From the NCBI RefSeq assembly GCF_900107975.1, contig NZ_FNVF01000021.1:1-61974 (forward strand): a stretch of DNA of 61,974 nt, in the 5' to 3' direction. The stretch's first letter is position 1, and each line of letters opens with the position of its first letter. The translations under genes were made by a program, and so were the position numbers. This document shows, piece after piece, positions 55,819 to 61,974 of the stretch. The stretch comes from Paenibacillus sp. UNC499MF. Lineage in GTDB: Bacteria; Bacillota; Bacilli; Paenibacillales; NBRC-103111. The notes beneath the pieces are model-generated. The model ran no database searches. It saw nothing but the letters and a program-made list of their open reading frames with translations, and was not told where the DNA came from.

Positions 55819-55856
55819 AAAAAGACCGCAGATGCCCCCGCATCCGCGGTCTTTTT
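55819..55856. terminator. Strong terminator-like hairpin downstream of the toxin
   Basis: AAAGACCGC-GATGC and GCATC-GCGGTCTTT form the stem, with A and T runs on both sides. It would lie inside an antitoxin RNA read from the minus strand. Confidence 0.7.
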
Positions 55857-56164
55857 GGCATGGAGAACGGTACAGCTTATGCATAAAAATACAGAAGTGC
55901 CACGGCTGCGGCACACACATAATCCATCTATACGTTAGTTACCCGTATTTTAACACAGTGCATCGGCAAAACAAAATCAATTCTTCCTTAATTCCCTGAA
56001 ACGGGGTCGGCATTACGGCTTGGCCTACTTCCATTTTACCCCATATCTCTCTGGAGAACAATGACGAAAAGCACACTCGTTTTATGCAGGATTTGGTCTT
56101 TTCATGTCGAATGTGGACTAATGCTGGATTTTTCCAGAATTATTTTCAGAAACCAGGTGAACGC

Positions 56165-59050
56165 ATGAAATTCAACCGCTCCCGCTTATCTCTTTCGTAC
56201 GTGATTGCCATCGTTCTGCTGCTTGCTCTCGTCGGAACTTCCAGCTATATTTCCTCCTTGAATATGGAGCGGCAGAGCGATGCGGTTATGGAAGATGCCA
56301 TTCCCGTCATCTCGGCGGCCAGCAATCTTCTTCAAGACCTGCTCAACCAGGAAACGGGCATACGCGGCTATCTGATCTCCGGCGATGCGAAATATCTGGA
56401 GCCATACGAAGACGGCAAAGCTGCCCTTCAGAAAGATCTGGGAGTCATTCGCACGCTGGAAGCGGGTCATGACGATCTCCGCCTTCTTATACAGACTCAA
56501 GTAAATCCGCATATTCAGAAAATGCTCGCGTTCTACGCTTCCCAAATCGAGCTTGTGCAGGCCGGCAAGCTGGAAGAAGCCCAGGGACGCATCAATATCG
56601 GCAAACAGTACATGGACCAGTACAGAACCCTGCACCTTAGCATCCTGGAAGTGTTAAACAAAATCAGCGACTCTTCCCACGACTCCATCAAAAGAGCCGG
56701 CTCCGTCTCGCGGATGATCATTTTGAGCGGCGGCATTCTGGGTATCCTGATCGGAATCTGGTCGGGCCTGATCCAGCTGCGCGCCAGCCGTGCGGAAGCC
56801 CAGCTTCGCAAGAGCGAGGAAACCTACCGGTTCATGGCGGAAAGTCTGGAAGCCCAGAACGAGGAAATTATCGCCCAGCAGGAAGAGCAACAGATTACGC
56901 TGGCCAAGCTGTCCGACCGCGAGCGGGAGCTGGAGCTGATTTCGAATTATCAGGAGAAGCTGACCGGCTTCACTGAATTGAAGCAGTTTCTGCAGCATTC
57001 GATTCCTGCCCTTCTCGTCTCCGTCAGCTATGACGCCGCCCTTGTCGTCCTGAAAAGCAAAGAGGCCGAACTCTACGAAGTCCTCTTCTCCAGCGGGTAC
57101 CCGCGCAGCTTCGCCTCCAGAGCTCAGAGCGAGCTTTACGGCGCGTCCCAGCGGGTGTTCGACGAAGGCTGTGCCTTTGTCCAAAAGCGGGAGGCTACCG
57201 AGGCGGAGCGGGGATTCCATGACGGCATTTCCGTTGCCGTCGATCATTATTTCCCTCTGCAGGACGACCGGCAGCAGGTGATCGGCTTCCTGCTCCTGAC
57301 CAACTTCCACGGCTTAGACCGGCATGAAGAGAAGGAGCGGCTGACGCTGGGTCTGATCCGACAGTTCGATCTGGCCTTCTACGCCCAGATTATGAACGAC
57401 GAGCGCCGCAAGCAGGCTGCTCATTTGGAAGAGCTTAACGATCAGCTCATTCTGGAGAAGCAGTATATCGAGTCGCAGCGCGATCTTATCGAGGGGATTC
57501 TGGAGGCGGCGCACGAAGGCATGATGATGTGCGACCGGAACGGTAAAATTCTGATCGCCAACAATCAGATGCATCAATTTTTCCGGCTGGATGAGCAGAT
57601 CGGGCATGACTTCGTGGATTCCTGCCGTGAAATCGCCGCGGCTTCAAGCGGGTTCACCGGCGTTTCGCAGTCCATTAAAGCGCTGTTTGACGGCGACATC
57701 AACCAGCTTAACGAACGCTTCACCTTTATGAACGGAGAAGAGCCGCAGTTCACGGAAATTTACGCCACCTCGGTCGGCGAGAACGACAGCGATGAGTCCG
57801 GCTATCTGTTCGTCTTCCGTGACCGGACGGAGGAAGAACGCATCGACGCGATGAAGAACGAGTTCGTCAGTATCGTCTCTCACGAGCTTCGCACACCGCT
57901 GGCCAGCGTACTCGGTTTCATCGAGATTCTCATCCATCGTGAGCTTCCGCGGGAGAAGCAGCAGAAATACCTGGATACCATTTTTAAAGAAGCTACGCGT
58001 CTCGCCAACCTCATTAATGATTTTCTCGATCTCCAGCGGATGGAATCCGGCCGCCAGGTGTATCATTTTGCCCCGGTGGAGATGAAAGAGCTCGTTAACG
58101 ATATCGTCGAGAAATGGCAGGACAAACAAAACCATGACATTACGGTATCCACCCTTTCACCCGCGGAAGTTTGGGTGCGCGGGGATAGCGACCGGCTCCG
58201 TCAGGTCGTTCAGAACCTGCTCAGCAATGCGATCAAATATTCGCCGGGTGCGGAACGGGTAGATCTGCAGATCCGCGAAAGCGGCGGTTCTGTTTTCATT
58301 GATGTGACCGACTACGGGCTCGGAATTCCGGAAGAGGCGAAGGAGCATCTTTTCTCCAAGTTCTACCGGGTGGATAACTCCGATCGCAGGCAAATCGGCG
58401 GCACCGGATTAGGACTCGCTATCGTTAAAGAAATCGTGGAAGGCCATCAAGGCAAGCTCACCTTCACTTCCAAGATGGGTAAGGGATCGACGTTTACCGT
58501 CGAGCTGGTTCCGTTTGAGATGGTCTCGCTCAACAATAAAATCGTTATTTTCGAGGACGACGATAACCTGGCCAAACTGATCCAGGTCGCACTTGCCAAG
58601 CTTCAGCTTCCTTCGGTTCAGCTCCGCTCTGCGGAGGAGGGCATTCTCTCCCTGAATCGTAAAACGACGGAAACGCCCCTGCTCTTCATCGTCGATATTC
58701 ATCTGGAAGGCAGCCTGACGGGATGGGATTTCATTTCGGAGCTTTATCATCATCCCGTTTATAACCGGACACCTGTCATTGTTTCCACCGCTTTGGAGCC
58801 GCCTCTCGATTATCACGAGAAGGATATCGAGAAGTTCATGCGGAAGCCGTTCACCATGGAAAGACTCATTCAGGTTGCACAAGACCTTCTCAGCAACAGG
58901 GACAAGCCTTCCTATGTCTTTCCGTCGCAGGACCGCAATCTGATCAGCTCTTCCTTGAAACGTAACGGAATCAAAGTGCACGATATCAAAGTAAATGCGG
59001 ACACCATTGAATTCGAGATTGAAACGGAAGACGAAGATGGTAAAAAGTAA
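56165..59050 (+). CDS. CHASE3-type hybrid sensor histidine kinase
   Basis: About 961 residues from the ATG at 56165 (AGGTG upstream). Domain order: transmembrane helix (10-30), extracytoplasmic CHASE3 (about 40-175), second helix (183-205), a coiled coil, a GAF-like domain (about 270-420), a PAS domain (about 455-560), HisKA with His573 (SIVSHELRTPLASVLG), an ATPase domain with GGTGLGLAIV, and a C-terminal receiver with phospho-acceptor Asp844 (FIVDIHLEG) and KPFTMERL. No output regulator is adjacent, so signalling probably goes through a separate phosphotransfer protein or regulator. Confidence 0.92.
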   Translation: MKFNRSRLSLSYVIAIVLLLALVGTSSYISSLNMERQSDAVMEDAIPVISAASNLLQDLLNQETGIRGYLISGDAKYLEPYEDGKAALQKDLGVIRTLEAGHDDLRLLIQTQVNPHIQKMLAFYASQIELVQAGKLEEAQGRINIGKQYMDQYRTLHLSILEVLNKISDSSHDSIKRAGSVSRMIILSGGILGILIGIWSGLIQLRASRAEAQLRKSEETYRFMAESLEAQNEEIIAQQEEQQITLAKLSDRERELELISNYQEKLTGFTELKQFLQHSIPALLVSVSYDAALVVLKSKEAELYEVLFSSGYPRSFASRAQSELYGASQRVFDEGCAFVQKREATEAERGFHDGISVAVDHYFPLQDDRQQVIGFLLLTNFHGLDRHEEKERLTLGLIRQFDLAFYAQIMNDERRKQAAHLEELNDQLILEKQYIESQRDLIEGILEAAHEGMMMCDRNGKILIANNQMHQFFRLDEQIGHDFVDSCREIAAASSGFTGVSQSIKALFDGDINQLNERFTFMNGEEPQFTEIYATSVGENDSDESGYLFVFRDRTEEERIDAMKNEFVSIVSHELRTPLASVLGFIEILIHRELPREKQQKYLDTIFKEATRLANLINDFLDLQRMESGRQVYHFAPVEMKELVNDIVEKWQDKQNHDITVSTLSPAEVWVRGDSDRLRQVVQNLLSNAIKYSPGAERVDLQIRESGGSVFIDVTDYGLGIPEEAKEHLFSKFYRVDNSDRRQIGGTGLGLAIVKEIVEGHQGKLTFTSKMGKGSTFTVELVPFEMVSLNNKIVIFEDDDNLAKLIQVALAKLQLPSVQLRSAEEGILSLNRKTTETPLLFIVDIHLEGSLTGWDFISELYHHPVYNRTPVIVSTALEPPLDYHEKDIEKFMRKPFTMERLIQVAQDLLSNRDKPSYVFPSQDRNLISSSLKRNGIKVHDIKVNADTIEFEIETEDEDGKK

Positions 59051-59079
59051 TCCCGGCTTTGCATGTTAAAAGAAATAAA

Positions 59080-59118
59080 AAGAAGCTATCCCTTTAATAA
59101 GGTGATAGCTTCTTTGTG
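59080..59118 (+). terminator. Terminator of the hybrid kinase gene
   Basis: AAGAAGCTATC and GATAGCTTCTT form an 11-bp stem with TTTGTGTTT after it. Confidence 0.8.
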
Positions 59119-59259
59119 TTTGATCTGTCAGTCGTTAATTGTACGCAGGCTGCGTTCAGATCTATTTTCGCGGCCAGCCTGGGCAAATTTTAAAGACTCA
59201 TCTGTTTCGGATTTGCTCTCTGGATGCCTCATCTTTACTGCGATTCTAGAGGTTACACT

Positions 59260-61434
59260 CTATTGCTCTGTATTGCCCTTATCCACTTTGCCTTTCTTGG
59301 CCGGTTTGATCCGTTTCTCCGGTTTGTCCGACTTCTGCCGTTTCTGTTTCGGGTGTTTGATCTTTTTGTTCCTAACCTCTTGGTCACTGGCTTCGTGGTC
59401 CGCAGATGCATCTCTCTCCACCGTAAACTTGCCTGACAGTTCCTGAAGCTCAGAGGCTAACCGGGTAAGCTCGGATGCCGAAAGAACGATTTCTTTCATG
59501 CCCGCGTGCTGCTCTTCCGTGGAACGGGACATGCCGTTCATTTTACCAAGCGAATCTCTGGAAATTTGAACGGTTTCCTGCATGGAAGCCGCAACTTCTT
59601 CCGTACCGGCCGAAATTTGCTGCGCCGCCGCAGAAACCTCCTGGATTTGTCCGTTAATCGAAGACACGGTCCCGAGAATATCCTCGAACACCCGGTCCGT
59701 ATTGCGTACCTGCTCTACACCCCGGTCCACTTCGGCTTTTCCGTGTGACATCGATGCGGCAGCCTGTTTGGTCGCCGACAGTACTTGTTTGATCGTATCG
59801 TTGATCTGGACCGTTGCCCCGGAGGTTTGTTCCGCAAGATTTTTCACCTCTTGCGCAACTACGGCAAAACCTCTTCCGTGCTCGCCCGCGCGTGCCGCCT
59901 CAATAGAAGCGTTTAAAGCAAGCAAATTCGTCTGTTTGGCGATTTCCGATATAAACCCGACTACTTGGTGAATACGGGCTGAGCTTTCCTCCAGCGCCTT
60001 TATAGTCTGGGAAGTCGCTTCCACGGCTTCGCTTGCCTGGCTGATTTGGTGAATGGCCTCCTGCATGTCCCTGGAGCCTTGGTTTACCCTTTGCACGGCT
60101 CCCTGTGCCACTTCCGACACTGTAGAGGCGGAATCCGCAATTTTGGTCACACCGGCCGCCATTTCATTCATGGCCTCCGTTGTTTGTTCAGCCGTTTCAA
60201 ATTGGGCCTCCGCCCCTTTAACCATAACCAGGACGGTCTGATTCACATTCTGGGAAACATCTGCCGATTGGGTGGCAATAGCACTTAACTGCTGGGAAGA
60301 AGCGGCCATATGCTCGATCGCCATGCTTAACTTCTGGAGAAGTGCGGAGAAAGAATTCAGCATCTCGTTGATATTTCGCTGTACATCCCCCAACTCATCC
60401 TGCGATTGCACCTTTAATCTTCTGGACAAGTCTCCTCCGGCAATCCGTTTCATCATAGCGGAAATACCGAGAAGGGGCCTTAAAATAAACGTAGACAGCC
60501 AAATAGCCGCGGCTACTACCACAATAGCGGATATGAGAACGATGATTTTGGCTACGAAGTTGACTTGATCAACCTGTGAGTAAATTTCATCCGAGTTTCC
60601 CGTCACGACTAAGCGCCAACCGGGAACCTTAATTTCTTCGAAAGCCGCAACCTTATTCGTATTGTCTTTTTCCTTATAAGCCACTTGTCCCTGTTCTTTA
60701 ACAAGCACCGTCTTGTTGAAAAGCTCCAGTCTTTCCGGCGTCGCTATATCCGATAAAGGCTTACCGATCCTATCCAGCTGCGGATGAACCATATAGATGC
60801 CTTCTTTTGACATGAGATACGCATATCCGGTTTCCCCAATCTTCACCTTGTTTACCTGATTAATCATCCGGCTCGGATTTATGGAGGTTTGCAGCATTCC
60901 TGCGAATTGCCCATCCGTCCCTATAACAGGTGCGCTGACTTTCAAAGAATATTGGTTGGAACTGGCGTCCTTCACGATATCGGAAACAACCCGTTTCTTC
61001 GTCTCTTTAATGCTCTTGAACGTCTCGTTATCGGCGAGACTGCTCTTCTTGCCGTTCTGGTCGACCGCTTGTCCCTCTTTATCCGCGAACAGAGCGATCT
61101 TTACCTCCGTATCGTTTTCCGACATCGTTTTAAGAACCGCAATTCTCTGAGCTTCCGTCTGCGTACCAAGTTCCGTATGGTTTTGGATCACACTCTGAAC
61201 CGTAGAAACTTTCTGCACAAGCGTTGACGATATGTAATCGGCCGTATAGGTGGTTATCTTCGTTTGATTCTCCTCAATGCTCTTCCGAAGTACCGATGTG
61301 AATTGATTACTGAGGAAATACTCCGAGACAAGCAGCGGAACCAAAGCCATAATTAATAAAAGAAGCGGGATCTTCACCTTCAACGAATTCCGGTTCAATC
61401 CTTTAAAGCTTTTCGTTAGCATTTGTTTTTTCAT
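59260..61434 (-). CDS. Methyl-accepting chemotaxis protein with Cache sensor domain
   Basis: A 724-residue transducer. Helix 1 is about residues 19-40, a dCache-type extracytoplasmic sensor covers 41-290, helix 2 about 293-315, HAMP 316-370 and the coiled-coil signalling domain about 400-680 with the conserved tip [20 protein letters not shown]. The C-terminus carries a ~35-residue Lys/Arg-rich tail instead of a methylesterase/transferase-binding pentapeptide. GGGGGA precedes the ATG. A sigma-D-like promoter lies upstream. Confidence 0.93.
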   Translation of the reverse strand: MKKQMLTKSFKGLNRNSLKVKIPLLLLIMALVPLLVSEYFLSNQFTSVLRKSIEENQTKITTYTADYISSTLVQKVSTVQSVIQNHTELGTQTEAQRIAVLKTMSENDTEVKIALFADKEGQAVDQNGKKSSLADNETFKSIKETKKRVVSDIVKDASSNQYSLKVSAPVIGTDGQFAGMLQTSINPSRMINQVNKVKIGETGYAYLMSKEGIYMVHPQLDRIGKPLSDIATPERLELFNKTVLVKEQGQVAYKEKDNTNKVAAFEEIKVPGWRLVVTGNSDEIYSQVDQVNFVAKIIVLISAIVVVAAAIWLSTFILRPLLGISAMMKRIAGGDLSRRLKVQSQDELGDVQRNINEMLNSFSALLQKLSMAIEHMAASSQQLSAIATQSADVSQNVNQTVLVMVKGAEAQFETAEQTTEAMNEMAAGVTKIADSASTVSEVAQGAVQRVNQGSRDMQEAIHQISQASEAVEATSQTIKALEESSARIHQVVGFISEIAKQTNLLALNASIEAARAGEHGRGFAVVAQEVKNLAEQTSGATVQINDTIKQVLSATKQAAASMSHGKAEVDRGVEQVRNTDRVFEDILGTVSSINGQIQEVSAAAQQISAGTEEVAASMQETVQISRDSLGKMNGMSRSTEEQHAGMKEIVLSASELTRLASELQELSGKFTVERDASADHEASDQEVRNKKIKHPKQKRQKSDKPEKRIKPAKKGKVDKGNTEQ

Positions 61435-61816
61435 CTCTTTAATCCCCCTCTTTCTGTATAACGTCTATGTATTTGCCTAAAAGAGATGACATCTAGTACT
61501 ATGTCCTAATCAATTATATCGGTTTAATTGGGTTAAAAGTTTTGAACAACGGTCAAAAAAACCACATAAAATTTACATCAAATAACACGGCAAGTCAGCT
61601 TTTCACACAGTAAAATCCTAGAAAATCCGATAATAAATCTATGATAACCCTTTCATTATTCGTTTTTAAAAATATGCAACTTCCGAAGCATGCTATATAA
61701 AAGAGGCTGTTAAAGAAAAGAAACAGCAAAACGCCCTGGGTACTGAGCAAATCATCATGTTTAAAAAAGTGATAACAAAAGAAGCGCAGATCCTGTAAGA
61801 TCTGCGCTTCCTGTGA
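61435..61816. other. Gap between the chemotaxis gene and the tRNA genes
   Basis: AT-rich, holding only the chemotaxis promoter candidate. A minus-strand open frame here has no ribosome binding site and runs into the tRNA; not a gene. Confidence 0.5.
61516..61543 (-). promoter_or_regulatory. Sigma-D-like promoter for the chemotaxis gene
   Basis: ACCGATAT preceded 16 bases upstream by AAAA on the minus strand resembles the sigma-D consensus TAAA...GCCGATAT, used by motility and chemotaxis genes. The spacer is one base longer than ideal. Confidence 0.4.
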
Positions 61817-61890
61817 CGTCCCAGGAGGGATTCGAACCCCCGACACACGGCTTAGAAGGCCGTTGCTCTATCCAACTGAGCTACTGGGAC
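61817..61890 (-). tRNA. tRNA-Arg (anticodon TCT)
   Basis: A complete cloverleaf: acceptor GTCCCAG/CTGGGAC, D arm GCTC...GAGC, anticodon stem CGGCC/GCCG region with loop CTTCTAA giving anticodon TCT, and GTTCGAATC in the T arm. The CCA end is not encoded. Confidence 0.95.
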
Positions 61891-61897
61891 AGACGTA

Positions 61898-61971
61898 TCG
61901 GGACGACACGATTTGAACATGCGACCCCCTGGTCCCAAACCAGGTGCTCTACCAAGCTGAGCTACGTCCCG
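61898..61971 (-). tRNA. tRNA-Pro (anticodon TGG)
   Basis: Acceptor CGGGACG/CGTCCCG, D arm GCTC...GAGC, anticodon stem CCTGG/CCAGG with loop TTTGGGA giving anticodon TGG, and GTTCAAATC in the T arm. CCA is not encoded. It is seven bases from tRNA-Arg, so both belong to one tRNA cluster that continues beyond the window edge. Confidence 0.95.
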
Positions 61972-61974
61972 AAA

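Noticed and set aside
61595-61846. An 83-codon minus-strand frame at the tRNA end
   Set aside because: It begins inside the tRNA-Arg gene, so it is an artefact of the RNA gene.

Overview
This window looks like a chromosomal segment of a spore-forming member of the Bacillota, most like Paenibacillus. The evidence is the presence of bofA, spo0F, delta-type rpoE and an exosporium-like protein, the Bacillus-type long SRP RNA with an Alu domain, strong AGGAGG ribosome binding sites with frequent TTG/GTG starts, fairly high GC, and gene order shared with two Bacillus subtilis neighbourhoods. I see no prophage, insertion sequence or CRISPR array.

Layout. (1) 0.1-5.6 kb, minus strand: the SRP RNA / dnaX / yaaK / recR / yaaL / bofA cluster, with a PAS histidine kinase gene inserted between the SRP RNA and dnaX. 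(2) 5.6-14.8 kb, minus: a small lipoprotein, rpmE, a radical SAM protein, rho, murA, fbaA, spo0F, pyrG, rpoE, a housekeeping and sporulation-phosphorelay block also conserved in Bacillus. (3) 15.2-24.4 kb: a subtilisin-like protease, then ywiB-argS, speE-speB, the divergent penicillin-binding protein pbpG, and ywhD. (4) 24.5-31.4 kb, mainly plus: an M1 metallopeptidase with a membrane partner, a SurA-like exported protein, an NlpC/P60 cell-wall hydrolase under a c-di-AMP (ydaO-yuaA) riboswitch, a photolyase and a DUF1540 protein. (5) 31.6-44.8 kb, accessory: an AraC regulator, an ArsR/MFS efflux pair, an FMN reductase/MarR pair sharing an operator motif, an APH-GNAT fusion, a spore-surface protein, a GrpB gene between direct repeats, a sulfurtransferase, two GNATs, a second MarR, a heme b/molybdopterin oxidoreductase fusion, and a pterin dehydratase. 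(6) 44.85-48.4 kb: a ComP-like sensor kinase whose membrane half is AT-rich while its kinase half is not, with a divergent 55-residue peptide gene, a 21-residue membrane peptide and a small membrane protein in the same AT-rich island. (7) 48.5-62 kb: recQ, a SWIM/SNF2 pair, a holin-like type I toxin, a CHASE3 hybrid kinase, a methyl-accepting chemotaxis protein and two tRNA genes.

The most interesting signal is region 6. A ComP-family kinase carries an extracytoplasmic PDZ-like domain. It is paired head-to-head with an unannotated 55-codon gene whose product lacks a signal peptide and ends in Arg-Tyr-Phe-Trp-Tyr. The base-composition break falls at the end of the receptor's membrane domain. 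This resembles the polymorphic pheromone/receptor part of comQXPA, but no comQ or comA is present and the orientation is different. I propose it as a candidate peptide-signalling module; this is inference.

Start sites were chosen by ribosome binding site and family alignment from memory. Motif positions are counted from the sequence. No database search was run.
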